A stretch of DNA of 37,226 bases from Planctomycetia bacterium (GTDB taxonomy: Bacteria; Planctomycetota; MHYJ01; WSZJ01), in contig JADLHC010000044.1 of assembly GCA_020849035.1 (NCBI GenBank), positions 1 to 37,226 of the forward strand, in the 5' to 3' direction. The position numbers and the translations under genes are program-made. The notes beneath the pieces were generated by a model. It saw only the letters and a program-made list of their open reading frames with translations. It had not been told where the DNA came from and did no database searches. Positions within the stretch are counted from its first letter, which is position 1. Every line of letters starts with the position of its first letter. Positions 15,978 to 25,207 of this stretch are shown in pieces.

Positions 15978-18290
15978 ATGCACCGGTTCCGCCTTGCCGC
16001 AGTCCTCGGCGCGGGCGCGCTCTTCGCCGCCGCCGAACCCGAAAAGAAAACATCGGTAAACCCGTACTACCCGGCGACGGAGTGGCGCGTCTGGCGCGCA
16101 GACGAGACGCCGATCGAGAAGGCAAGGGCCGCCGTCCCCCCCGAAACCGACGGATCCACGATCCGCCTCCCCGATCCGGGCAAGCGCCTCTGGCCCTCCG
16201 ACGCCGTCCCGCCGGGGAAGCTGTTCGTCCTCACCTCCACCCCCAACCCGAAGTACGCCGGGACCTGGGACGACGTCTACGGCAGCTGGTCCGGGACGCA
16301 CGGCTGGGTGCGAGACGAATGGAAGAGCCCGCTCGGGACGGAGGCGAAGGGGATCAAGGGCGCGATCGTGGCGTTCGTGGACAACGCGCCCGTCGAGAAC
16401 CACCTGAAGCTCGGGATCAATTTCTACCACCAGTCCACGACGGGTATGGGGCACTCGATCACGAACGACTCCCTCCCCGGCAAGACCGCTCCGTACGAGA
16501 AGATCTACTTCTCCTCGGGGCTCATCACGTCGCCGTGCCACCTGTCGCTCGTCGAGGAGACCGGGGCGCAGGCGGAGGTCGCGACCGACCTCTACCTCGC
16601 GTACATGCCGACGATCTTCAACTCGGTCGGCTCTTCCGACTCCGAGACGATGGCGATCACGAAGCTCGTGATCGCGGGGGCGCACCTCTCCCCCGCGATG
16701 AAACTCAGGCTCAAGCAGTCCGGGCTCTACGCGTCCGCGATGCTCTGGCTGTGGAAGAGCTCGCTTCCGGTGGACGCGCCGTTCGACAGCGAGATGCGGC
16801 ACCGGGTGGCGTACGCGGCGGTCGGGGACCGGTTCGCGTTCCCGGGCGGGTACGGCGCGGCGGGGATTTCGCGGGGCGACATGTGCCTGGAGTTCCACGA
16901 GTACGACGACACCGAGCACATGAAGCGGATGATCGAGGCGGCGAAGGGACTGACGGTGGCGCCGCCCGAGGCGCTGGTGACGCTGGTGGAGCAGACCGGG
17001 GGGAAGACGGTCTACGCGCTGCGGAAGACGATCTGCGTGCTGCAGGAGCCGGGGCAGGAGGTGGTGCTCAAGGTCTCGACGGAGGGGAGCTGGGACCTGG
17101 ACGCGCGGGCGCTGGCGTTCCGGTGGAAGCTGCTCTACGGGAACGCGCGGACGACGGTGGAGCGCGACGGGGACACCGCGACGTGGACGATCAGGGTCCC
17201 GTGGGATGACGCGCTGCCGGAGGGGCGGACGACGGTCCTGCTCGTCGCGAACAACGGCGTACACGACGGGAATCCCGCGGCGGTGAACATCTACCGCAAG
17301 CGCGGGCCGCTGCCGCCGCACGGGGGCGGCTACGACGACTACAAGTACGACACGCAGTTCACGAACCGCCGCCCGATCGCGATCGGCCTTCAGGACGAGC
17401 TCGCCAAGCCCGGCGGGACGGTGACGATCCCGATCCGCGCGGTGGACCCGGAGGGGTTCCCGGTGCGGTTCTGGAAGCGCGCCGGGGAACCCGGGGAGTT
17501 CGACGGGAACGTGTTCACGTGGAAGGTGCCGAAGAACGTCCCCGCCGGCGACCACTGGGTGACGGTAATCGGGTCGGACGGGACGAGCGGGAACAACTAC
17601 GAGGCGCGCCGGATCCGGATCCGCGTCGCGCCGAAGGTGCACGCGCACATCGAGGCGGACCGGTACGAGGGGAAGGCGCCGCTCACGGTGAAGTTCTCGG
17701 CGCAGGGCTCCGCGGGCGGAACGAAGGTGGAGTGGGCGTTCGGGCCGCGGGAGCCGGGGCGGCCGGCGATGCCGAAGGCGGAGGCGACGACGCCGGCGAC
17801 GGTGAAGGTCTTCGACAAGCCCGGGATCTACGAGGCCTGGCTCAAGGTCATCGGCCAGGGGAAGGACGCGGAGGCCACGGCCCGCGTCACGATCCGCGTG
17901 ACCGCCGCGGATCCGCCCGCCGCCCGCCCCGCGCGGCTCGTCCTGCTCGGCAACGGCGCGGAGATCGCCGACGGCGACGCTTCGCCCTCGACGTACGACC
18001 ACACGGACTTCGGGACGGCGAAGCTCAAGGGCGCCGCGGAGCGGACGTTCGTGCTCGCGAACGCCGGCGACGCGAAGCTGACGCTCGTCCGCGGCGCGGC
18101 GACGATCACCGGCCCGGACGCCGCGGACTTCTCCATCGTCGCCCACCCGCGGGAGTTGATCGAGGGGACGGCGAGCACGCGCGTCACCGTGAAGTTTGCC
18201 CCGAAGGCCGCCGGCGAGAAGCGCGCCACGGTGGAGGTGAAGGTCGGCGCGAAGACGATGACCTTCGCCGTGCGGGGGACCGGGGAGTAG
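15978..18290 (+). CDS. Exported multi-domain protein with PKD-like and anchor-type C-terminal domains
   Basis: This encodes 770 residues with a signal peptide (HRFRLAAVLGAGALFAAA). Residues 25-430 form a large region I cannot assign, with motifs such as GINFYHQSTTGMGHSIT and RVAYAAVGDRFAFPGGYG. Residues 435-545 are beta-rich with an Ig/cadherin-like look (PGGTVTIPIRAVDPEGFPV, VPKNVPAGDHWVTVIGSDG). Residues 550-640 form a PKD-type domain (YEGKAPLTVKFSAQGSAGG, KPGIYEAWLKVIG). Residues 645-770 form an ASPM/choice-of-anchor-D type domain (DFGTAKLKGAAERTFVLANAG, VTVKFAPKAAGEK). It is probably secreted or on the cell surface. The N-terminal part could be a hydrolase or a binding domain. Confidence 0.85.
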   Translation: MHRFRLAAVLGAGALFAAAEPEKKTSVNPYYPATEWRVWRADETPIEKARAAVPPETDGSTIRLPDPGKRLWPSDAVPPGKLFVLTSTPNPKYAGTWDDVYGSWSGTHGWVRDEWKSPLGTEAKGIKGAIVAFVDNAPVENHLKLGINFYHQSTTGMGHSITNDSLPGKTAPYEKIYFSSGLITSPCHLSLVEETGAQAEVATDLYLAYMPTIFNSVGSSDSETMAITKLVIAGAHLSPAMKLRLKQSGLYASAMLWLWKSSLPVDAPFDSEMRHRVAYAAVGDRFAFPGGYGAAGISRGDMCLEFHEYDDTEHMKRMIEAAKGLTVAPPEALVTLVEQTGGKTVYALRKTICVLQEPGQEVVLKVSTEGSWDLDARALAFRWKLLYGNARTTVERDGDTATWTIRVPWDDALPEGRTTVLLVANNGVHDGNPAAVNIYRKRGPLPPHGGGYDDYKYDTQFTNRRPIAIGLQDELAKPGGTVTIPIRAVDPEGFPVRFWKRAGEPGEFDGNVFTWKVPKNVPAGDHWVTVIGSDGTSGNNYEARRIRIRVAPKVHAHIEADRYEGKAPLTVKFSAQGSAGGTKVEWAFGPREPGRPAMPKAEATTPATVKVFDKPGIYEAWLKVIGQGKDAEATARVTIRVTAADPPAARPARLVLLGNGAEIADGDASPSTYDHTDFGTAKLKGAAERTFVLANAGDAKLTLVRGAATITGPDAADFSIVAHPRELIEGTASTRVTVKFAPKAAGEKRATVEVKVGAKTMTFAVRGTGE

Positions 18291-18334
18291 GGGGAAGGCG
18301 GGCGGGAATTGCTTCGACCGGGCGCCGGCGGAGG

Positions 18335-18340
18335 TAGGAT
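18335..18340 (+). promoter_or_regulatory. -10 box TAGGAT, leaderless type
   Basis: TAGGAT is followed by 7 nt and the ATG at 18348. Confidence 0.45.
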
Positions 18341-18347
18341 CGGCGGC

Positions 18348-19007
18348 ATGAACGACATCCTCGAAGTCCGCCGCGTGCGCTCGCCGTTCCCGCGCCCCCA
18401 GGCGCTCGTCTTCGCCGGGGGGGCCGCCTGGGTCAGCTCGATCGAGACGAAGCGCGTCTACGAGCTGGACCCCGCGTCGTGGTCGGTTCGCCGGGACTGG
18501 GCCGCGCCGGGCACTCCCTGGGGCCTGACGTCGGTCGGAGCGGAGCTGCGCGCCGTCTGCGGGGAGGGCGAGGACGACGACCGCCACATCCGCCGCCTGG
18601 TGCCCGCGACCGGTTTCGACGCCGCCTTCGACGTCCCGTGCCCGGACCTCGAGGGCTCCCATCTCGGCTGGGACGGCAAGACCCTCCACCTCAACCAGTG
18701 GCATCGCCAGCGCGTCCTTTCGCTCTCGCCCGAGGGGAAGATCCTGCGCGCCTGGCCGGTGCCGCACCAGATCTGCGGGCAGGTCATCGTGGACGGCGTC
18801 GTCTGGCTCGTCAGCACCGACAACGAGGACTCGAACGACTACTGGCTCACCCGCCTCGACCGCGCCGACGGCGCGACCGTCGACGTCGCCAGGATTCCCC
18901 TGAAGGCCCGCGGGCTGGCGTTCGACGGGAAGAACTTCTGGACGAACAACCGCGACCAGCACGAGGTCGTGTGCTTCGCCCCGCCGCAGGCCGGCTCCCG
19001 GCGCTGA
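18348..19007 (+). CDS. Beta-propeller-like (glutamine cyclotransferase-like) protein
   Basis: This encodes 219 residues with no signal peptide. It consists of repeated four-strand units with the pattern A-x-W-V-S-S-I-E-T-K-R-V-Y-E-L-D-P, then W-D-G-K-T-L-H-L-N-Q and K-N-F-W-T-N-N-R-D, as in NHL/glutaminyl-cyclotransferase-like propellers. It is shorter than a full propeller, so it may form five blades or a partial one. The role is unknown. The next gene follows after 15 bp, so the two are probably an operon. Confidence 0.75.
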   Translation: MNDILEVRRVRSPFPRPQALVFAGGAAWVSSIETKRVYELDPASWSVRRDWAAPGTPWGLTSVGAELRAVCGEGEDDDRHIRRLVPATGFDAAFDVPCPDLEGSHLGWDGKTLHLNQWHRQRVLSLSPEGKILRAWPVPHQICGQVIVDGVVWLVSTDNEDSNDYWLTRLDRADGATVDVARIPLKARGLAFDGKNFWTNNRDQHEVVCFAPPQAGSRR

Positions 19008-19022
19008 GAAGGGAGAGTCCCG

Positions 19023-19808
19023 ATGCTCGGTTGGCTGTTCAAATCGAAGCCGGCCCCTCCGCCGGAGCCCGGGCCGCAGTTCTGCATGGTGGCCCTTCCA
19101 CAGCCCGCGACGCCCGATGCGGCCGCCGTCGCGAAGGCGTTCCGCGCTGTCTTTCCGGGGAAGGCGCTGGACATCGTCGAATCCGACCCGGAGGCCATGC
19201 AGTTCCGATCGGGAGACGTCCCGGTCATGGCGACGGCGATCCCCCTGCCGATCCCGGCGGGGGACATCGAAGCGGCCGCCGCGCGGTCGTGGATGTGGCC
19301 GCAGGCCGCTGCGGCGATGCGTTCCCAGCGGGGTCACGTCATCGTCGCGGCGATCGACAACGCATCGGCCCGAGAGGCGGCGATCGCCGTGTCGCGCGTC
19401 GCGGGCGCCATGGCCCACGCGGGAAAGGCTGTGGGCATCTACTGGGGAAACAGCGGCCAGATCCATCGGCCGGACATGTTCGTCGAGATGGTCCGGGACC
19501 TTGACCCTCCCCTGCCGCTGTGGGTCGGGATCGTGATCAGTGCCAGGAGCCGCGAAGGTCCCTTCACGCTGTCCACCTGCGGACTCCGTTCGCTCGGGCA
19601 CAAGGAGCTCGAGATCATCGACACCCATCTCGGAATCGGGGACCTGCGCGGGACGGTCTTCGACATCTCCAATTATCTGCTCGACAACGGTCCCGTGCTG
19701 GAGCACGGCCACACCTTCGGGCGGTCGCCCGCGGAAAAGTGGAAGGTCGAGCACACGACGTCGAAATTCCGGGAGGGCGAACCCGTGATCCGGCTTCACA
19801 TCCCGTAG
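19023..19808 (+). CDS. DUF4261-type protein
   Basis: This encodes 261 residues with GGGAGAG upstream of the ATG at 19023. The C-terminal half matches the DUF4261 style: PLPLWVGIVISARSREGPFTLSTCGLRSLGHKELEI in outline, then a small helix and DISNYLLDNGPVLEHGHTFG. The N-terminal half resembles the region that precedes DUF4261 (AVFPGKALDIVESDPEAMQF, PIPAGDIEAAAARSW). There is no signal peptide, so it is cytoplasmic. The function of this family is not established. Confidence 0.85.
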   Translation: MLGWLFKSKPAPPPEPGPQFCMVALPQPATPDAAAVAKAFRAVFPGKALDIVESDPEAMQFRSGDVPVMATAIPLPIPAGDIEAAAARSWMWPQAAAAMRSQRGHVIVAAIDNASAREAAIAVSRVAGAMAHAGKAVGIYWGNSGQIHRPDMFVEMVRDLDPPLPLWVGIVISARSREGPFTLSTCGLRSLGHKELEIIDTHLGIGDLRGTVFDISNYLLDNGPVLEHGHTFGRSPAEKWKVEHTTSKFREGEPVIRLHIP

Positions 19809-19843
19809 GGGACGAGGCCGGACGCGCCCCGATCGTTCCGCAG

Positions 19844-19849
19844 TACACT
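19844..19849 (+). promoter_or_regulatory. -10 box TACACT, leaderless type
   Basis: TACACT is followed by 8 nt and the ATG at 19858. Confidence 0.4.
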
Positions 19850-19857
19850 GCCCTCCC

Positions 19858-21648
19858 ATGTCCCCCGAAGCCCCCTTCGAGCGCCTCCGCAACCTCGGCG
19901 CGGGCGGCCACGGCGGCTTCGACGAGGCCTCCCTGCCGCCGGACGCGTACGAAGCGTGGAAGAAGGACGGACTGCGCTTCGGGAAGTTCGTCGTCCTGTC
20001 CGATGTCGGGCGCGGCGGGACGAGCGTCGTGTACCGCGCGTGGCAGCACGATCTGCGGCGCGAGGTGGCGCTGAAGGTGGTGACCGGGCTGGACCCGGGG
20101 CTGCGCGAGCGATTCCTCCGGGAGGCGCGGGTGGGGGCGTCGCTGCGGCACGCGTCGATCCTCCCGGTGTTCGAGACGGGTGAGTCGGACGCCTCGCTCT
20201 GGCTTTCGATGCCGCTGGTGGAGGGAAAGCCGCTGGACGCGTGCGGGTTGGGCGCCGTGGAAGCGGCGGCCGCGGTGGCGGCGGCGGCGCGCGGCGTGCA
20301 GGCGGCGCACGACGCGGGGGTGCTGCACCGTGACCTGAAGCCGCGGAACATCATGCGCGAGGACGGGGGAACGGTGCGCGTCATGGACTTCGGGCTCGCG
20401 CTCACGCGGGACGACGCGACGCGGATCTCCGTGACCGGCCAGGTCCTCGGCACCCCGCAGTACATGGCGCCGGAGCAGGCGGCCGGCGGCGCGTCCGACG
20501 CGCGCACCGACGTCTACGGCCTCGGGGCGACGCTGTACCGGCTCGTCGCCGGACGGGCCCCCTACGATGCCCCGTCCCTGCCGGGCTTCCTCAAGGCCAT
20601 CGCCTCCGCCGACCCGCCGCCGCCGTCGAGCCTCCAGCCCGTCCCGGCAGCGCTCGAAACCGTCGTCCTCAAGGCCCTCGAACGCGATCCCGCCCGCCGC
20701 TACCCGACCGCAGCCGAGCTCGCCGACGACCTCGATCGCTTCACGCGCGGCGAACCCGTCACGGCGCGGCCCCTGTCCGGGGCCGACCGGGCGTGGAGGC
20801 TCCTGAAACGGCGCAGGTCGTGGATCGCCGTCGGCGCGTTCGGCCTCGCGCTCTCGGCGACCGGCCTGGTCGTCGGCAGGTACAGCGGGAAGGCCGAGGA
20901 TCCGAAGCCGGGCCCCGGCGTCCCAGCCACGCCGGCCGCGGTCCAAGCCGGGGTCGAGGCCGAAGCGCAGGCCGAGCTCGCGCTCGATGCAGCCCGCGAG
21001 CTTCGCGCGAAGGGCCGGAGCGCCGAGGCCATCGCGGCCTACGTGGACGCCCAGCGCCGCTTCCCGGAGTCCTGGCAGTGCTGGGCGGACTGCGGCGAGT
21101 ACCGCAGGGAGCTCGGGGACTTCAAGACCGCCGAGGGGGACCTGACCCGCGCGCTGGCCCTGCGGCCGACGGACCGCCGCCTGACCGTCCTGCGCGGCGA
21201 AGTCAGGCTCGGGTCGAAAAACCTCGATGCCGCCGAGGCGGACTTCGAGCGCGCGATCCTGCTCGACCCCGCGTCCATCGAAGGCTACCTGGGCAGGTCC
21301 AACGTCCGGACGATCCGGGGCGACTGGAAAGGGGCGAAGGAGGACCTCGACACCGCGGTCGGCCTGGAACCCCGGAACCTCGAGCCGCACCGGCGCCGCG
21401 CGGCGTTCCTGAGACAGACGGGCGACCTGGCGGGCGCGATCCGCGAGTGGGACGAGACGATCGCTCAGTTCGGCGAGGCGGCGCCGTTCCTGTGGGCGCG
21501 CGCCGAAATCAAGCTCCAGGCCCGCGACTACGCGGGGGCGGTCGCAGACTACGAGCGGATGGCCGTGCTCAACCCCGACCTGGGGATCCGGTGCGGGAAG
21601 GAACTCGAGCAGGCGCGCAGGGGCCTCGAGGAGCAGAAGCGGAAGTAA
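19858..21648 (+). CDS. Membrane Ser/Thr protein kinase with TPR outer domain
   Basis: This encodes 596 residues. The Hanks-type kinase domain spans about 42-300: glycine loop VGRGGTSVVY (50-59), Lys73 in VALKVV, Glu89 on helix C, catalytic HRDLKPRN (157-164), DFG (177-179) and GTPQYMAPEQ (199-208). All catalytic residues are present. A membrane helix lies at about 321-343. The outer part (360-596) holds five or six TPR units (RAEIKLQARDYAGAVADYERM and similar). It probably senses through protein binding outside the membrane. It is convergent with the kinase-WD40 pseudogene, 34 bp away. Confidence 0.93.
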   Translation: MSPEAPFERLRNLGAGGHGGFDEASLPPDAYEAWKKDGLRFGKFVVLSDVGRGGTSVVYRAWQHDLRREVALKVVTGLDPGLRERFLREARVGASLRHASILPVFETGESDASLWLSMPLVEGKPLDACGLGAVEAAAAVAAAARGVQAAHDAGVLHRDLKPRNIMREDGGTVRVMDFGLALTRDDATRISVTGQVLGTPQYMAPEQAAGGASDARTDVYGLGATLYRLVAGRAPYDAPSLPGFLKAIASADPPPPSSLQPVPAALETVVLKALERDPARRYPTAAELADDLDRFTRGEPVTARPLSGADRAWRLLKRRRSWIAVGAFGLALSATGLVVGRYSGKAEDPKPGPGVPATPAAVQAGVEAEAQAELALDAARELRAKGRSAEAIAAYVDAQRRFPESWQCWADCGEYRRELGDFKTAEGDLTRALALRPTDRRLTVLRGEVRLGSKNLDAAEADFERAILLDPASIEGYLGRSNVRTIRGDWKGAKEDLDTAVGLEPRNLEPHRRRAAFLRQTGDLAGAIREWDETIAQFGEAAPFLWARAEIKLQARDYAGAVADYERMAVLNPDLGIRCGKELEQARRGLEEQKRK

Positions 21649-21682
21649 GGGTGCCGGCCGGGCGCCCCGTGAGCCGCCCGGT

Positions 21683-23787
21683 CTACCACGGCTCTTCCTT
21701 GGCCCGGCGCACCAGCTCCGCCCACCTCGGGTGCGTGCGCAGCACCGCGAAGTTCGACGCGGCCGCCCTCGCCGCGCACCAGCACTCGCCGGCCGTCCCG
21801 GGAGAGCGACGCGATCGCGCGCCCGGCGTGCCAGCGGAACGACGGGAGGCAGGCCCCGGGCGCGGCGTCCCAGAGGGCGGCGACGCGGTCGCGCGCGGCG
21901 GTGAGCACCTGGCGGCCGTCGGGCGTGAAACGCGCGCACTCGACGAGATACTCGTGACCCTTGAAGGCCGAGATCTCCTCGCCGGTCGCCAGGTCCCGCA
22001 CGCCCGCGGCCGTCCCGCCAAGCCAGGCGTACCGCTTCCAGTCCGCGTCCAGGCAGGTCGGATGGAGCCGCCCGGCGGTGAAGTCGAAGCGGGCGATTTC
22101 GCGCGAGAGGTCGGGGGCGACGACGTGGAGGCCCGTGTCGGCGTGCACGGCGAGGCGCGTCCCGTCGGGGTGGAACAGGATGGACAGGATCGCCGCGGCG
22201 CGGCGGCCGTCGCGCGCGGGGCGCCACTCGGCCAGCGCGGCGCCCGTCGCGGCGTCCCTCAGCACGACGCGCCCCGCCGGGTCGCCGGTCGCCAGCCGCT
22301 TCCCGTCCGGCGAGAACGCGAACGTCGTCGCGTCCGGCTGTCCCTCGAGCGCGACCGGCGCTGTGTCGGCGACGCGCCGCAGCCACGGCCGGCCGCCGGA
22401 GCGGGCGGCGATCGCGGTCGCGTCCGGCGAGACCTCGGCGACATCCAGCATGCCCGGGAAGGGGAACACCTCCGCCTTCCCCGTCGCGTCCCAGAGCCGC
22501 ACCCCGTCGTCCGTCCACGACGCCACGCGTCCCCCCGCCACCCACGACGCCCCGCGCATGTGCCCCCGGTGGCCCTTCAGCACCGGCAGGCACGCCCCCG
22601 TCTCGACGTCCCACACCCGCGGCGCCACGTCCACGCTGTTGCGCGGCTGGAAGGGCTCCACCCGCGGGTCCGACGGCCGCCCCGGCACCGTCAGCAGGCG
22701 CTTCCCGTCCTCGCTGAACTGCACGTCGACCAGTCCGCACCGGTGCCCCTCGAGGCGGCGCAGTTCGGCGCCCGTGCGGGCGTCCCAGATGCGCGCAGTC
22801 CAGTCGGCGCCGGCGGTGGCGACGAAGCGGCCGTCGGGGCTCATGCGGGCGTCGGCGACGTTTTCGTCGTGGCCGATGAAGCGGCGGCGTTCGGTGAGCT
22901 GGGCGAGGGCGCCCCAGAGGGCGTTGGTGGCGACGGCGCCGGGGGACAATTTCGCGGCCTCGATGGCGATGAGGAGGGCGGCGGTGGGGTTGTCGGCGAG
23001 CAGGTTGGAGGAGTAGGCGGCGAGGCGCTGTCCCTGCGCGACTCGGAGGGCGGCCTGCGCCTCCTCCTTGGCTCTCTTCGCCTCCGCCGCGCGGGCGTCG
23101 GCGAGTTCGCGGGCGTCGTGCTCGGAGGATGCGGCGCGCTGCTCGGCGGCGGCGCGGTCGGCAGCGAGGCGGGCGTAGGCGAGGGAGACGGCGGCGCCCG
23201 CGACGAGGATCGTGAGCGCGGCGGCGATGGCGGCGGAGAGAGCGCGGTTGTGGCGCGCGAAGCGGCGGAGCTGCTCCAGGGGGGTGTGGCGGTAGAGCGA
23301 CATGGGGCGGCCGTCGCGCCACGCCCGCACGTCGTCGGCCAGCGTCCGCGCGGAGTCGAGCCGCCGCGCGCGGTCCTTGGCCATCGCGGCGCGCGCGACG
23401 GCGGCCAGCTCGCGCGGCGCGAGCGGGTCCACGGCATCCGCGGGGGCCGGCTCGCGCGAGATCACCGCCTGCAGCAGCTCCGGCAGACACCGCTTCGCCC
23501 GCGACCGGCGCGGCCGAGCCGCCCGGACGCAGGGTCGGCGCGAAGGCGGCGGGATTGGAGCGCGCGAGGTGGCGGGACGGGGAATTGAGAAGGGCCGCCG
23601 CGCGGGCGGCGTCGGCCTCGACGGCGGCGAGTTCGCGTTCGAAGGCGACCTTCTCGGAGGAGGCGAGGCGTGCCCAGGCGTCGCCGAGGACGGCCGCGGG
23701 CGTCGCAGGACCGTCCTGGCGCGGGTCGACCGGGATTCCGCGGGCGACGGCGAGGGCGGCGATCAGGCGGTGGCGGGTCTCCGGCAT
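21683..23787 (-). pseudogene. Kinase-WD40 protein lacking the kinase core, frameshifted
   Basis: The minus strand carries parts of a Planctomycetota-type kinase-WD40 protein in three frames. From ATG 23787 about 95 residues (MPETRHRLIAALAVARG...) match an N-terminal extension. Near 23475-23500 the frame shifts and continues directly with the tail of a kinase domain (RCLPELLQAVISREP...AMAKDRARRLDSARTLADDVRAW). The roughly 200-residue catalytic core (glycine loop, HRD, DFG) is absent. A membrane helix (ALTILVAGAAVSLAY), a coiled coil and about 10 WD40-like units follow. Near 21750 a second one-base shift is needed to reach a sensible end, FAVLRTHPRWAELVRRAKEEPW with stop at 21683. The missing core plus two shifts make this a decayed gene. 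An assembly error is less likely because the core is lost as a block. Confidence 0.75.
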
Positions 23788-23855
23788 CGGCGGGCGGATT
23801 CTCGCAGAGCCCCCCCTCGGCGCAAAGGCGCGCGGGCAGGACGGGCGGGAAAGCG

Positions 23856-23861
23856 TATGAT
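23856..23861 (+). promoter_or_regulatory. -10-like TATGAT
   Basis: TATGAT lies 20 nt before the GTG at 23882. Between them is GGGGAGGG, so this promoter would give a short leader with a Shine-Dalgarno sequence. Confidence 0.4.
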
Positions 23862-23881
23862 CCGCAGGGGAGGGTCTCCGC

Positions 23882-24814
23882 GTGATCTTCGACTGTCCGT
23901 GGTGCGGCCGGAAGCTGGCGTCCGAGGAACGGCTCGGCGAAGCGATGGTCTGCCCGGCGTGCCGGCGCCGGTTGCGCGCGCCGATGGAGGAGCGGCAGCA
24001 GGCGGCGCTGATCCCGGCTCCGGCGCCATCGGCTCCGCAGGCTCCGGGCGGCGTTCCGCCGGGACAGGGACCCGCCGCGCCGCGCGCGCCTCGACCGGTC
24101 CCTGCGCCCCCTCCCCGGCCCGCCGCTCCGGCGCCGCCCGCCGCACCCCCGCCACCCGCTCCTCCCGCGGCCTCGCCGCCTCCCGCCGCTTCCCCGCCCG
24201 TCGCCGTTCCGCTCGAACATCTGCGACCCAAACGGGTGTTCGCCATGCGCGCCGAGCACCGCCGGGAGCGGCCGAGCCGGGCCGTCGTCATCCTCGTCGC
24301 CGTCCTCGTGATCGGCTTCCTCGGGATCGGAGGCGTCACCGGGATCGGCGTCCGGCGCGGCCGGATGCGCCTCCGGGCCCAGGCCTTCGCGGAATCGATC
24401 GTGCGCGAGAACCAGAGCCTTCAGAAACACGTCGCCGCGATGCGGGTCGAGCTGACGGAGTTCTGGGAGGGGCGTTCCGAGGAGGTTCGCCTGAAAGCGG
24501 CGCTCAACGACCTGAGGATCGGGATGGACCGGGCGTTCCGCGTCGTGGAGGGGCTGGAGAGCCCGGGGACCGAGGAGGGAGACGCTGTCCGAAAGCGATA
24601 CCTCGACCTGTTCCGGTACGAGAAGGAGGAGGTCCTGCCAGAGTTGCAGCGGCTGGTGGCGCGAATGGTCTCGCCTGAGCCCGATCAGGAGTTGATCGAG
24701 GAGTCCCAGGCCCGGCTGGCGGGTCCTCTCGCGACGGAGGAGGTGCGGCTCGCCACCGCGGCGAACGCGGCAGCCCGCGAGTTCCTGAAATCGGAAGGAG
24801 TTCCGGTGCCGTAG
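23882..24814 (+). CDS. Zinc-ribbon membrane protein with helical outer domain
   Basis: This encodes 310 residues with a GTG start and GGGGAGGG upstream. An N-terminal zinc ribbon (Cys5, Cys8, Cys24, Cys27) is followed by a Pro/Ala linker (45-110), a basic stretch (RRERPSR) and a membrane helix (about 134-155, AVVILVAVLVIGFLGIGGVTGIG). The remaining 150 residues are charged and helical (NQSLQKHVAAMRVELTEFW and similar). The design parallels the gene at 11220. Unknown function. Confidence 0.8.
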   Translation: MIFDCPWCGRKLASEERLGEAMVCPACRRRLRAPMEERQQAALIPAPAPSAPQAPGGVPPGQGPAAPRAPRPVPAPPPRPAAPAPPAAPPPPAPPAASPPPAASPPVAVPLEHLRPKRVFAMRAEHRRERPSRAVVILVAVLVIGFLGIGGVTGIGVRRGRMRLRAQAFAESIVRENQSLQKHVAAMRVELTEFWEGRSEEVRLKAALNDLRIGMDRAFRVVEGLESPGTEEGDAVRKRYLDLFRYEKEEVLPELQRLVARMVSPEPDQELIEESQARLAGPLATEEVRLATAANAAAREFLKSEGVPVP

Positions 24815-24849
24815 CAGCCGGCGTTCGGCGCACCGGGCAGGACCCGGTG

Positions 24850-24855
24850 TAGACT
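24850..24855 (+). promoter_or_regulatory. -10 box TAGACT, leaderless type
   Basis: TAGACT is followed by 6 nt and the ATG at 24862. Confidence 0.45.
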
Positions 24856-24861
24856 GCCCTC

Positions 24862-25185
24862 ATGGGTCCCGACGACACCCTCTGCTGGTGCTTCCACATC
24901 CCGAAGCGCAAGGTCGTGAACTTCGCGCGGCAGCGGCGCCCCAAGCGCGCCTCGCAGCTCTCCGAGTGCTTCGGCGCCGGGACCGGCTGCGGCTGGTGCA
25001 TCCCGCTGCTGATCCGGATCCACCGCGAGGTCGTGGGCAACGAGGCGGTCGAGGCCGACGACGTCACGGCGGCGCAGTACGAGGCGATGCGGGCGAAGTA
25101 CCGGGCGGACGTTGCGGGCGGGGTGCGCCGGAAGAACGAGTACGGGGACGCCGAGACGCGGGGGCCGAGCGGGGGCAAGGCCTGA
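24862..25185 (+). CDS. BFD-like [2Fe-2S] ferredoxin
   Basis: This encodes 107 residues. Four Cys in the BFD pattern are present: C8-x-C10, then 32 residues, then C43-x-x-C46 (LCWCFHI and GAGTGCGWCIPLL). This is the [2Fe-2S]-binding fold of bacterioferritin-associated ferredoxin and related electron-transfer domains. A charged tail of about 40 residues follows. No ferritin gene is in the window, so its partner is unknown. It ends 22 bp before the convergent sigma-factor gene. Confidence 0.88.
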   Translation: MGPDDTLCWCFHIPKRKVVNFARQRRPKRASQLSECFGAGTGCGWCIPLLIRIHREVVGNEAVEADDVTAAQYEAMRAKYRADVAGGVRRKNEYGDAETRGPSGGKA

Positions 25186-25207
25186 GGAGCCGCGGCGCGC
25201 GATGCGG

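Noticed and set aside
15822..20507. 1561-residue minus-strand open frame
   Set aside because: Very GC-rich DNA gives long antisense frames. This one is Arg/Pro-rich, has no domains and covers four well-supported plus-strand genes.
19615..24339. 1574-residue minus-strand open frame
   Set aside because: Only its segment just below 23787 is real (the N-terminal part of the kinase-WD40 pseudogene). The rest is antisense or out of frame.
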